A DNA stretch of 64,000 nt from Paracamarosporium sp. OC-R06-R3. Taxonomy: Eukaryota > Ascomycota > Dothideomycetes > Pleosporales > Didymosphaeriaceae. Of this stretch, positions 44,971 through 55,147 are shown piece after piece (the first letter of the stretch is position 1; every line of letters starts with the position of its first letter). A model generated the notes under the pieces. That model saw nothing but the letters and a program-made list of their open reading frames with translations, ran no database searches and had not been told where the DNA came from. The stretch covers positions 1 through 64,000 of the forward strand of contig JACVRA010000461.1 of assembly GCA_019828545.1 (NCBI GenBank), in the 5' to 3' direction. Both the position numbers and the translations under genes were made by a program.

Positions 44971-46017
44971 CTACACCTTCAATCGTATGCTCTTCAAAAA
45001 CTCGTACGCATCCAAGCTGTTGTTGACCAGTTTCACCAATCTCTCACCCAACAATTCCCCAAACTCTCCTTTCCACTCTTTTCCCAACCTCTCAATGTCT
45101 AAATATTCAGCATTTAGTTTTCCCTTCACGATACCGCTGCTGGCCAATATTGTGCTTTTCATCCTCTTCTCCATCTTACCGAGACTAGCTAACTCTTCCT
45201 CACCCGCAGCCTTCCAAGTGAAACGTACCTTATCTTCATCCAGTCCAACAGCCTTCGCATATTTCTTTACGAGAGCTTCATCACCAAGATCCTGCGCATC
45301 CAGCACGACTGGGTACTCAATTCCATCAACAAAGCTTCTGCGATCGAACGCTGCTGATTGGGCGTAAAATTTGTACAAAAATAGACTCCAGTGGTACGTA
45401 CATTCCCATTCTTGAATCTTATCCTGATCAATCACGGTCGAGATGCTCTGATTATCGATGGATGTGCGTAGACTGCTCGGGAACGTGAGAGCGGGATGGC
45501 GGATAAGGAAGGTGGGCTTTACGTGCTGCAGGAGGAAGATGTCAGGTATACATGTCACGTTGTGATCACTTCTTAGATCATTTGTCTGTGAACCTTTCCA
45601 TTGCACTTGAAATTGAGTTGCAGCGGGTGGGATGGGATTTTGATGTCCGTAGAGACGAGCTTCGGCGAGGGGATCAACCATCCAATTGATATGCTCTTTG
45701 ACAAAGGTGCTCTTCCCTTGGCTTTCCGCTTCTTCGATCAACTTTAGCCAGTCGTCGAAGCTGCTCTGCAACTTGTCTTTTAGAGCGGTCTTCTCTTCAT
45801 CTGTCCATTCCTGAATTGGTTTCCCCGGCAAAGAATGCCTGAAGCGTGGGCCTGCTGCAGGAAGGAACATATAGCCGTCCAGGCCATTAGAGTGGCGATA
45901 GAGTGAAGGTTGCGAGGGAGGGTCTAGTAATTTGAGCAGTAGATGTGATGCCGTACGAGGGATCGTAAAGACCACGTGATGACATCGCGGATGAGAAACC
46001 GACTGAGTCGTTGCCAT
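44971..46017 (-). CDS. P-loop sulfotransferase-like protein
   Basis: 348 residues, no intron, starting MATTQSVSHPRCHHVVFTIP. The segment TIPRTASHLLLKLLDPP near residues 18-34 sits where sulfotransferases bind the PAPS 5'-phosphosulfate, and PTFLIRHPALTFPSSLR (about 170) resembles the 3'-phosphate site (R..P...S). No signal peptide or TM, so a cytosolic enzyme is likely. Many such fungal proteins are annotated only as P-loop NTPase or sulfotransferase-like, and the substrate is unknown. The next gene upstream (phosphatase) is on the same strand with 246 bp between them; no functional link is evident. Confidence 0.72.
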   Translation of the reverse strand: MATTQSVSHPRCHHVVFTIPRTASHLLLKLLDPPSQPSLYRHSNGLDGYMFLPAAGPRFRHSLPGKPIQEWTDEEKTALKDKLQSSFDDWLKLIEEAESQGKSTFVKEHINWMVDPLAEARLYGHQNPIPPAATQFQVQWKGSQTNDLRSDHNVTCIPDIFLLQHVKPTFLIRHPALTFPSSLRTSIDNQSISTVIDQDKIQEWECTYHWSLFLYKFYAQSAAFDRRSFVDGIEYPVVLDAQDLGDEALVKKYAKAVGLDEDKVRFTWKAAGEEELASLGKMEKRMKSTILASSGIVKGKLNAEYLDIERLGKEWKGEFGELLGERLVKLVNNSLDAYEFLKSIRLKV

Positions 46018-46263
46018 GATTGTCTGTTTACCCGAATTGTCTGCTATGGTTTTTGAGAATCTTTAAGAGTTTGGAAAAGTGGGCAAAGCAACGCATACAT
46101 ACGAGGGCTAATGAGAGCAGAGGGCGAGTGGGTGTCTATGTTTAGGTTGGACCTAGGCGAATTCTGGCCTTAGTCCAATCTGACAACCCCGCCCAGGACA
46201 GAATTGTAAGAAACATGCCTTATCATATGTACGGAACAGACGGCAGACCTATAGCGTCATGCC

Positions 46264-46953
46264 TCAGCTCGATGATGTGATAAGGTCTTGCTGCGCATCT
46301 TTTTCTAAAATCAGAACTGTTGGTCCAAAGTCTTGCCCCAGCAAGGTGTCGCAATTGACACCTATTCTTGTGACCGAGTCCTGCGCCTCCTCATCCGTTG
46401 CAAATCGATACGATCTTGTCTCGCAGGTGTTGAAACGCCTTCCTTTGACCAGGAAAGCTATGAAGCCTCGATGTGTGACAACGGCTATGTTGCGCTGGGT
46501 GGCTGATAGCGCTTTCAGTCTCTTGCGAATCGTTTCGGCACGCGCAGTCGCAGCTTCAGTTGTGTGCGGCGGGTAATCCCACTCTTCTCGACAGCGTGAA
46601 AAATCGAACTGAGGAAACTTCCTTTCCAGTTCCGTGCGTGTGAGGCCTTTGTTGCATTCGGCGTCGTGAGCTTCGCGAAGGTCTGGCCAGATCTCAGCCG
46701 GTATTGGAAGCGTATCGCCTTGGTGTAGGAAAGGGAAGATATTGAGAGCCGTTTGGATCGTTCTTGTCATTGGGGATATTAAGACGATATCTGGTTTTGT
46801 CGGCAACTCGATCGTCTGCGTGGTATCATGACCATGCTGGGTCAAGGGCGGATCTCTCCCAGTATAGTTACGTTCAACGTTGTGAAGCGCTTCGCCATGT
46901 CGGATGATCTGGATGAGCGAGACAGTGGATGTGGTGTTGCGCGTTGCGTTCAT
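46264..46953 (-). CDS. Histidine phosphatase (phosphoglycerate mutase-like)
   Basis: 229 residues, no intron. The RHG motif IIRHGEALHNVERNYTGRDP has its catalytic His at residue 19. PLTQHGHDTTQTIELP, LISPMTRTIQTALNIF (second phosphate-pocket Arg) and VVTHRGFIAFLVKG (second His) follow in the usual order for the cytosolic branch-1 histidine phosphatases. No signal peptide. The substrate is unknown; related fungal proteins range from fructose-bisphosphatase-like to broad phosphatases. Confidence 0.9.
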   Translation of the reverse strand: MNATRNTTSTVSLIQIIRHGEALHNVERNYTGRDPPLTQHGHDTTQTIELPTKPDIVLISPMTRTIQTALNIFPFLHQGDTLPIPAEIWPDLREAHDAECNKGLTRTELERKFPQFDFSRCREEWDYPPHTTEAATARAETIRKRLKALSATQRNIAVVTHRGFIAFLVKGRRFNTCETRSYRFATDEEAQDSVTRIGVNCDTLLGQDFGPTVLILEKDAQQDLITSSS

Positions 46954-48051
46954 GATGAGCTGCTAATGCGTTGTGATGGCACGGTGGGGTTAAGCTAAGC
47001 GCACCTGTTTGTATTTTATTATTAGGTGACATGAAAAGCCAGACCAACATCATGATTGCGGAACTTGTATCTCTCGATTGACAACTTATGTCAGTTAGCT
47101 CTGGAATCAATTTAAATGCATAGATGATTAGGCATGAATGATTAGGCTTGTATTTGCTATGTTCTTCCTCAGGATTACTCCCATGTCGAAAACTAGTACT
47201 GCAATCAGGGCTATGTACGTTCTCGAAGCCAAACTCTCGAGACTTAAAGCAAGACCCTGCTTTCCTTGTGTTTAGTGAAAGCTACAATTTGGATCGTACG
47301 ACTAGCATTCAAAGAACGAATTTGGCAGCATCCATACCCATGATTACAGCGACAGGTACTAGCGCAGAGAATGAAAGCAAACATAGACACACAATACTTG
47401 TGCCTGCTCAAATGACCACACCGTCGCTCTTCGAGTCCTTAACTCAAAACCTGAACTGTACGGCTAACATTCCCGTTTCTACTACACATTCAAGGAAACT
47501 CTTTCAATCGGATCCAGATACACCCGGAACGAGCCGCGCGGGGAAACGCACCGTTCGTTTGGCAGAATGCAACATCGATGGTAGATCGTTGAAGAGCTCA
47601 GCCCCTCAGCATGAATACCACGTTACGTACGGCGCTAGCGGTAACGAGAAACCTGGAGGCAGCGATCCAGTTGCACGATATGCATAAGAAAACAACAAAG
47701 CACGCATAAGGAGCGGGAAAGATTGGTCGCTGAATAAGTACTTTTGACACAAAGTTCTGACGATGCGGGCGGCACGCTGGGGGCCTTTGCGACCGTTGAT
47801 GTTTGGCCCTGGTTCGTACACCTGAGGCCGACTTTACCGTAAACGGAAAGACTTTGAACCACCGAGGCATCGCTGCGCGGATTCCTCAGACAGGAAAGAA
47901 ACCTGAGATGATTTGAGGCATGCTTCTTTGCATCAGGCATATGAGGCTGTGTTAAAGTGGGTAGAACCGACACGCTCCAACTGGCTCAAAGTGCTACGGG
48001 TCGTGCATCAGGAAGCCCTGCATAACGAAAGTGTACTTACAGCTTCCCTTT
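46954..48051. other. Intergenic, 1.1 kb, no gene supported
   Basis: A plus-strand frame at 47148-47687 (179 codons) has noncoding-like, mixed composition and no domain. Probably spacer and promoter of the phosphatase gene. Confidence 0.5.
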
Positions 48052-48410
48052 CTAATAAACGCCCATGTATTCGAGACTGAGAAACTCAAACGCATAATGT
48101 TGAGCACCGCCATCACCATGGCTTAGCTGTTTCCAAACCGCAGCCACGATATTCGTCCCTCCCAGCTCATTTGCAAACCAAACTGCCGTCAAAACAAGGT
48201 GTCGAGCGCTACATCCTGCGGATACTACTTCGCCCCGCAATAGCAGTACACCATTGCCGCTTGAGGCAATTACAAGGAAGCCTTTTGTCTGATTGTTTCG
48301 GGACGAGGCTCTTGTTCCTAGGATAGAGTCCGTAGTATCAAAGTAGATCGTTTCTAATGGAGCTCGGGACCGATGGATATCATATAAAGGACGTAATTAT
48401 TATCTTCCAT
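48052..48410 (-). pseudogene. Coding-like frame without a start, antisense to the effector promoter
   Basis: The minus frame is open for 115 codons (48396 to 48052) without an ATG, with protein-like segments such as PLETIYFDTTDSILGTRASS, GFLVIASSGNGVLLLRGEVV and AQHYAFEFLSLEYMGVY at the end. Just upstream an ATG at 48410 reads MEDNNYVLY and then runs to a stop. The two frames meet at a TATATGATATC stretch, where a two-base change would join them. A broken gene of about 117 residues is one reading; chance is another. I do not recognise the protein. Confidence 0.35.
48383..48388 (+). promoter_or_regulatory. TATA-like box of the cysteine-rich protein gene
   Basis: TATAAA within CATATAAAGG, 184 bp before the ATG at 48567. 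A CT-rich stretch (CTTCTTTCCTTCTTTCCTTC, about 48449-48468) follows, as is common near fungal transcription starts. Confidence 0.45.
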
Positions 48411-48566
48411 TTTGAGTATCAGAGGCTTTGCCTAACAAATTCTACATCATCTTCTTTCCTTCTTTCCTTCATCTGTTGTACTCTTCCAGGTGAAGCAGCC
48501 CGGTTCTTACTCTCATAAGTATTTGAACACTCTGTCAATCGATCTTCCATTTGCTATCAGAGCACG

Positions 48567-49150
48567 ATGACTTCTATCCTTAAATTAGCGGTTCTTCTCA
48601 ATTGTACGACTTACATTCACTTCCAGTAATACGGATCACTGACCCAATAACAGTCTCGCTTTACGTTGCCGCTCAAGGCACGCAGTTCATCACTGGCGCT
48701 TGTACATCTGATGCCGACTGCGCATCAGTGTGCTGCGGGTTCAACAGCGGCAAATGTGCGGCTCCCATACCCGCGCAAGAAAGAGATGGCGGATGCGGGT
48801 TCGGTGATGCTCAGCCTAATGCTGGCCCGAACGCGAACACTTCAACCGCTGCAGGTGGCACTGGAAATGTTGCCGCCCCAGATAGCGCAGAAGCAGCTCC
48901 GGCTGCAACTTCAGCAGTTGGCACAGGCTCTGGAAGGACGCTAGGAACTCAATTCATCACCGCTGCCTGCACCTCGGATGCCGATTGTGCGTCTGCTTGC
49001 TGTGGTTTCAACTCCGGCAAGTGTGCGGGCCCGGTGGTAGCACAAGAACGTGATGGAGGATGTGGTTTTGGAGACGCTCTACCTAATGATAATGCTGCTA
49101 AGGCCCTTCAGGGGCGGAGCCTTGGGCGGTTTGGGTCCAACTTTATGTGA
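48567..49150 (+). CDS. Secreted cysteine-rich protein with two tandem domains (effector-like)
   Basis: Exons 48567..48603 and 48654..49150, intron 50 nt, joined T|TC; 177 residues. The N-terminus MTSILKLAVLLNFSLYVAAQ is a signal peptide with likely cleavage before GTQF. Two near-identical domains follow: GTQFITGACTSDADCASVCC...RDGGCGFGDAQPN and GTQFITAACTSDADCASACC...RDGGCGFGDALPN, each with six Cys in the pattern C-x5-C-x3-CC-x6-C-x12-C. They are joined by an Ala/Thr/Gly-rich linker of about 45 residues. The domain resembles small secreted proteins annotated in plant-pathogenic ascomycetes as biotrophy-associated secreted protein (BAS2-like). Usually one domain is present, so the tandem form is unusual. 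Function in this organism is unknown. Confidence 0.88.
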
Positions 49151-50713
49151 ACGAATTTTACTGGAAGAAATAGAATGGGAGAATGAATGAGTAGCGGGTA
49201 TGAAAAATTTTGGACAATCCTTGTTAGGATACTTTTAGTGTTGGTTTTTGGTATGCAGAATCTGCGGTGCAGATCTTACTTAATTCTGAATATGTATGGC
49301 ACATGGCCGATAATTGAAGTTTCCCAGCATTCATCACGATATTCACTGTAAGGTTTCCCTATTAAAACCATAACTTTCGTTTCTTTTTGTACATATCCCA
49401 GACATAAGTATGCACTCCCGATCCCTTAAGTAGCGATTTTGTCTACGCTTTCAGCAGAGGTATCTTTTTATTTCGGCACCGTTCCACAGCTCAATTCAAC
49501 CTCTTAGCTACTTTCTGGTACATCTTGTGCATTTGTCTTCAAAGTTAGTCTGACTGTTTTGCTCTGAATTTTTGGATGTTGTGTGGGTGGATTTTGAGCA
49601 GCAATCAGCGAATTGCACTTTGAACATCGTCTCCAAGATTTCTAATATACTTGATAACAGGAGTTCGATCAAATCATTTACGGAGAGGTTTTTTATCGCT
49701 ATGGGTAGTGTCATTACGGCTTATCGTTCCATATTTGGTAAGACACAGCATAACATCGCAGCAAAATTGGGGGCACAACAGATTGGAGAGACAACATTGG
49801 TGCACATACCTTTAACTATGCAGTGTAGAGCACTGCAAGTTAGAAAAAAAAAGATCGAATTTACTTATACGAGCGTCGTCATGAAATATGTCTTTATTAC
49901 ATACAGTCATTACCACGTTTTTGAACGACGGCAGCATTGAAAGTGCTGATGAAGCGTCAGAACTTCCAAGCCTTTGTCTTCAAGAATGACTTCATATGAG
50001 GAACCGAATGCATTGACCTAAACGCGAGTTGAATGGAGTTCTATCTGTCGCTGATAAAGAAATCTATCATTTCCCAAGATTATTGAACCTGTAAGCTAGA
50101 AGGAGTTGCATGCTTATCAGCCAGATAGCGTATTACTATGGGCCTATAAACATCTATATAGTTTCGCCGAGAAGGCATCGATGCGAACTCGATCCTTGGT
50201 TCGCAAGATATACTAGATATTAAACCTTAGGTTCGGGAATATGCAGGTAATGTCGAGCGTCACACCATTGAGCAAAGTATCTACAGCCAATCAAGACTAA
50301 TTGCGCTCGGTCCCCACTTATTGATCACAATAGAGTCGTAACTAGTAATGATGCTTCAATTGCAGTCAGCAATTTTTACTTAATTTAACGTACGTGGAGA
50401 AACGTAATGAAATATTTGGCGAATAGGAACTAATTGCGCACTGAGGTAAAGTACTAAGAGTGCGTTCGTTTGTGGATAACGTTGGCGATACCGAGAACGC
50501 CACGATGTTGCACAGTACACGTGTTTGATGTAGAGATGTATTTGTAAACAGGGTATTCTTCGACCGGAGATAGACGGGCTAACTTGAGATTTGACGTGAG
50601 TTCTTCGAAAATATAAGTTCAACGTCTTCCTTCGCTGTAGGCCCGTTGTGGCTCATCAACAGCATTGCTTTCGAAAAGAATAAACTCTTACCAACGTTTT
50701 GCCAGCCCTCACA
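49151..50713. other. AT-rich intergenic, 1.6 kb
   Basis: Visibly AT-rich with short frames only (the longest is 122 codons at 49572-49940, Lys/Ile-rich and without domain). No intact gene or element seen. It may be RIP-affected old repeat sequence, but no end repeats are found. Confidence 0.55.
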
Positions 50714-51685
50714 ATGCCTGAACCTCCGGCGTACACTGGCTTCCTTTTCCCAGGCCGGGAAAACCTTCGCCACGACATCTACCCTGCTATCTCCGCCATA
50801 CAAACACCCTCTCTGAAGCAACCTGGAAAGGTCATCTTGATCACTGGTGCAGGCCGTGGCATTGGACGTGCTACCGCCTTGCAATATGCCCATGCAGACG
50901 TTGCTAGCATCATACTCTGCGCTCGGACCGCTTCACAGCTCGATGAAGTAGAGAAAGAGATCAAGCAAATCAAGAACAGCATCCAAGTCCACAAATTCTC
51001 GCTTGACGTCACCGATGACACCGCAGTAGCTCGGTGCGCCGAGCAAGTCCGGAATACGGAAGGTCGTCTGGACGTCTTGGTCAACAACGCCGGCGCCAGT
51101 TCCCCCTGGATACCCATCTCAGAGAGCGATCCTACGCGCTACTGGGGAAGCATCACCATCAATATCAGGGGCCCTTACCTCTTCCTCCATGCTTTCTTGC
51201 CGCTGCTTCAGAGCACAGCCCAAGAGCATAGTGTCACTACGTCGGTCATCAACATGACAAGTATCGGCGCGCACACCATCTACCCGGGCATGAGCGACTA
51301 CAGCATTAGCAAAGTCGCGCTAAACACTTTGACACAGTTCGTAGATGTAGAATACAATGACAAGGGCGTTCAGGCCTTTGCGCTGCATCCAGGAGGCGTA
51401 GATACGGAGATGGCCCGGTCAGACGAAACGTTTGTCAAGGGCTTGGACGGACGTAAGTTTCATAATCTGCACAAACTGATAACTTCTTTCGCATCTTGCT
51501 AATGTAATGTAGTCTTAATTGATACTGCAGACTTGCCGGGCGGATTCTGTGTCTGGTTGAGCGCGGCGGAGAGAAAGTGGCTGAGTGGGAGATACTTGGC
51601 TGCTCCATGGGATGTTCAGAAATTGGAGCAGCTACGCGATGAGATCGTAGAGAATGATAAGTTAAAAGCTAGGATCGTGCTGTGA
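50714..51685 (+). CDS. Short-chain dehydrogenase/reductase
   Basis: Exons 50714..51452 and 51531..51685, intron 78 nt, joined C|AC (GLDG-H-LPGGFCVWLSAAERKW); 297 residues. A classical SDR: cofactor loop ILITGAGRGIGRATAL (TGxxxGIG), NNAG structural motif, catalytic Ser in INMTSIGAHTIYPG, and Tyr-x3-Lys in DYSISKVALN. ALHPGGVDTEMA is the usual segment after the active site. It oxidises or reduces an alcohol/ketone with NAD(P). The N-terminal about 45 residues (MPEPPAYTGFLFPGREN...) precede the Rossmann fold and are typical of fungal SDRs of this kind. Substrate unknown. Confidence 0.92.
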
Positions 51686-51917
51686 AACAAGAGGTCCAGA
51701 CTTTTAGACTTGTTCTGAGCTGGCCCATTAAGGCCAGTTCAATGTGTGGCTCGAGCACTATGCGTTCGACCCGAAGTACAAATACGACTCGATTGTCTCC
51801 AATCGCTGTTCAAACTTCCTTTAAGTATCCACAATCTGAACCCCCATATCTTTAAGAGATAAATACAAGAACCAAATGAGGCCTCCCCTTCGCCTTCCTA
51901 CCAACCTACCTAGTCCC

Positions 51918-53149
51918 TCAAACATCAGTCTTCGTAGTCGCTCCAATCGCAGCTCCGTTCGTCGGCAGCAAAAAGTCGCTCGCTGGCACCCTTCCACCGC
52001 TCAACCTAGCCTTCTTCAATGTACTCGGATCCACGCTCACAAAGCTCGAATTCGACCACGTCCCACTCTGCCAGGAATTGCCTGACGCCTTGACGCTGGA
52101 CACAAGCGTCACCTGCGCGCTGCCAACGTTAACGGCCGCAATGTTAGACTTGAGCGTAGAGCTCGAGCTGCGGAAGTTGAAGCCCACATCGCCGTTGTTC
52201 CAAGCTGTGTTGCGCTCCATAGTAAGGCTTCCGGGGTTGCCATTGTCGATGAAGCCTTTCTTCGCATTTCCAAAGGCTATGCTGTTGCGTACGATGTGGT
52301 TCGCTGGAGGGTTGTCGGTGATGCCGAGTTTGAAGCCATTGCCGTCACCGTTGAAATCGGAGAAACCCCAGCGGTTAAATCCATTTCCCCATGAATACAC
52401 CTCCTCCAGGGTGACTGGAGAGCCGAACATGAACAGATCAAGGCCATCATCGACATTGTCCCAAAGGCGAGCGTTTCGCAGGACGTTGCCCTCACCGGAA
52501 CCCGATTTGCAGGCGAAGCCATCTGCGGATTCGCCGTTCTTGCGGGGATCACGGTTGCGGTAGGAGTCTAGGTAGAGAACGGTATTGTTGGAAGAGGCTC
52601 CTTCGAGCTGGAAGCCAGTTTCGTAGTTGTCGTGGGTGGTGATGAGTTCGTAGTAGTTGTTGGAAGCATCACGAGCATAGATGCCGTAGGGGCCATTGAT
52701 CAGTCTATGTCGCTTGTTAGCACTAGGGACACTAAACATACTCCGTGCGAGACCCACTCCAGGTTGTAGAACTTCCAGTAGTTTGCATCTTGAATGTGGA
52801 AAATACCACGTTCTTTGTTGGGAAGTGATTCGTCAAGCCCGTAAGGCGTACCAGGCAGGCCTTCACCGTCAATTATGACCTTCTCTGTCTGGTACGATCG
52901 CACTGTTATAGGTGACGTCTGTGTACCACTTGTCTTGAACTGGATGTTTGTTGTGGGCTTGTAAGTACCGGCACGCAGGTGGATAGTGTCACCTGCTACT
53001 GCGGCATTGACTGCTGATTGAATGGATCCGTATGGTGATGTCGAGGTACCCGTGCCAGTTCCCGTGGGCGAGACATAGATATCCTTGGCTTGGGAGAAGC
53101 CGCTCAGTGCTGAGGCGGCAACAAGAACAACGTTATGTATGCTAGGCAT
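51918..53149 (-). CDS. Secreted pectate lyase, family PL9
   Basis: Exons 52758..53149 and 51918..52704, intron 53 nt with a GTGGGT donor; 392 residues. I chose this donor over a nearer GTATGT because only it keeps frame, joining FYNLE|LINGPYGIYARDASNN. Signal peptide MPSIHNVVLVAASALSGFSQA, then KDIYVSPTG, typical of right-handed beta-helix lyases. The PL9 calcium-site acids are in place: Asp in SADGFACK and the D-D-x-x-D spacing in NVDDGLDLF. The catalytic Lys is probably that of DGNGFKLG. It cleaves polygalacturonate by beta-elimination outside the cell, fitting a plant-feeding life. The gene lies tail to tail with the SDR. Confidence 0.9.
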
Positions 53150-53686
53150 GATGAAGGATTAGGGACTAAGAATTGGGTCTAGTCAAGAAGGAGATCGTTG
53201 ACGCATTTTTTCTTGAGGACACTCGCATAGTCTTATACCTCGATGACATTGCGCCGAGGCAAGCATTCTTATTAAATTTGTCCGCCAAACACATGACGAT
53301 GCTGCCCTAAGTCCCCTATCCATTGTAAATGTTCTGCACGCCAGGGATCAATGTTCGGCAATTTGATTAGGTACCGCATGGCTTGTGGTGAAACGGTCTC
53401 CACCAATCGGAGGATGGCTGTGTGGATCGTTTAGCTGTTTTACTAGGATTGCAGGACCTTCTTGGCAAGTTGCGCAATAGATATAGGAAGTGCGCGCGTG
53501 CACTGAATATACGCTACTGACAGGATGTCGATCGAGTTGAGAGAATTGTACGATCAGGAGAGAAGAGATGATCCACCTTTCCGAGAACGAGCCTATGCCC
53601 TCATAATGAGATGCATTTCCAATTACCCAGTTTTCAAGTCGCCCGTTGCAATACCAAAATATCTGAGGAATGCTTCCTCCGTAGCC
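53150..53686. other. Intergenic, pectate lyase promoter side
   Basis: 537 bp between the pectate lyase start and the LDH stop. A 63-codon plus-strand frame (53525-53716, MSIELRELYDQERRDDPPFR...) looks somewhat protein-like and overlaps the LDH 3' end; not called as a gene. Confidence 0.5.
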
Positions 53687-54721
53687 TTACGCATGCTTTT
53701 CCAACGCCTGCCTTAACTCCTCGTCGGCCTTAAGCTCCTTCTCTGCGCCTTCAATGACGGCCCTTAGCCCCTGGGCACAATCCTCCAACAGCTTTTGCTC
53801 GGTCCCATCTAACTGAATCGGCATTGGTCGCAATATTCCCTTCCGACCAATAACCGCTGGCATAGAAAGGCAGCAACCAAGGTCCGGCTGGTAGAAAGAC
53901 AACGGACGCACCGTGCGGCTGTCGAACAGGATGTACTTGCAGATGCTGGCAGCGACATTGCCGATGCCGTATGCAGTACATCCCTTCGCCGCAATGATGG
54001 CGCCTGCTGCACCACGTGTGTGGCTTCCAATGTCGGATTTGAACTCGTCGGTCAATTGATCTGGCAACGCGAGGTGTAGTGGGGTTGACCCAATGCTGGC
54101 GTTGCTCCACGCTACGAACTGACTGTCCCCATGCTCTCCCAAGACGTATGCGTCGATGCTGCTTGGACTGACTTCGGCCTTCTGTGCTAGAATACCGCGT
54201 AGGCGTGCAGAATCAAGGCTTGTGCCTGTTCCGAGAACTTGAGATTCGGGTAGGCCGGAGAGCTTACGGGCAAAGTAGGTGAGGATATCCACAGGATTGG
54301 CGACAAGAAGTAGGATTGTATGGGGTGAGATGGGCGACATTGATGCGAAGATTGAGGAGAGGATATGCAAGTTGCGGCTGAGAAGGGACAGTCGCGATTC
54401 GCCTGGCTCCGGCTTAGACGACGCAAAGTCAGGAATTCAAAGGGCCAGCTTACCAGGCTTCTGCTTCGCTCCCGCGGTGACAACCACGATATCCGCCTGG
54501 CCCGCCTCTTTGTGCGTCCCAGCTCTTATCCTGGTCGCAGCGCGCCCGCCATACGTCGCATCGCCCAAATCCCTCACCTGCGCCTCCAACAGCTCTTTCT
54601 TGGGATCGACCAAGATGACTTCGCTGGAGATGGGATTCTGGAGCAGCGTATAGGCGAGCGTGGCGCCCACCTCGCCGCAGCCGAGGATGGCGATGCTGGT
54701 TTTCAGGGGGCGGTCCGCCAT
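53687..54721 (-). CDS. L-lactate dehydrogenase
   Basis: Exons 54454..54721 and 53687..54402, intron 51 nt, joined G|GC; 327 residues. NAD fold ILGCGEVGATLAY with the VDPKKELLEAQVRDL strand. The substrate-specificity residue is Gln87 in VTAGAKQKPGESR, as in LDH rather than the Arg of malate dehydrogenase. The catalytic pair Asp153 (SLDSARLR) and His180 (GEHGDS) has the correct spacing of 27. It interconverts pyruvate and lactate in the cytosol. True L-LDH genes are patchy in ascomycetes, so acquisition by transfer is conceivable, but the sequence alone does not show it. Codon use does not look different from neighbours by eye. Confidence 0.93.
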
Positions 54722-55147
54722 GGCGATGTGGAATGAGGGTTGGGCCGAAGAAGTTGTTGTTCTCGGCGGAGTGGGACAGGTTGTACGAGGGGGGTCGTGC
54801 TTTCCTGGAACCTCGACGTGATGAGAGAAACCAAACAGAGACTTCGCAAGCCCTTATACTGCTGTTCATGCGGTACGAGCAGCACAGCCCAGAGAGTGTC
54901 ACGAGATTCACGTATGATGCTGCCCTTTGACGCTAAGGGCTAGGCGTGCGTTCAGCCTCACATACCCCGCTGATCTCCGTACGAGTCTAGTGAAGCCATG
55001 GTACCATACCTTGAGCTGGCTGGTGCTTTTGTAGCATGTGTATCCCGTCCTGAAACGTCACTCGCCCCCCAGCGCGCAGTCACGTTTGCACAGCAGCATA
55101 CCACCGTGGTAGTCGTCAAATTGAAGGGACGCATGTCTTATGCCTGT
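54722..55147. other. Intergenic, LDH promoter side
   Basis: 426 bp between the LDH start and the 3' end of the monooxygenase, both minus strand. No gene seen. Confidence 0.55.

Noticed and set aside
47148..47687. Plus-strand 179-codon frame
   Set aside because: No domain or repeat, starts in AT-rich spacer, and lacks plausible promoter or splice support; could be chance.
49572..49940. Plus-strand 122-codon frame
   Set aside because: Lies in an AT-rich region with Ile/Lys/Phe-rich composition and no recognisable segment.
52700..52760. GTATGT donor in the pectate lyase gene
   Set aside because: It gives an intron of only about 37 nt and breaks the frame; the GTGGGT donor 16 bases upstream gives 53 nt and the expected NLELINGPYG junction.
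53525..53716. 63-codon plus frame MSIELRELYDQERRDD...
   Set aside because: Composition is protein-like, but it is short, overlaps the LDH coding end and has no other evidence.
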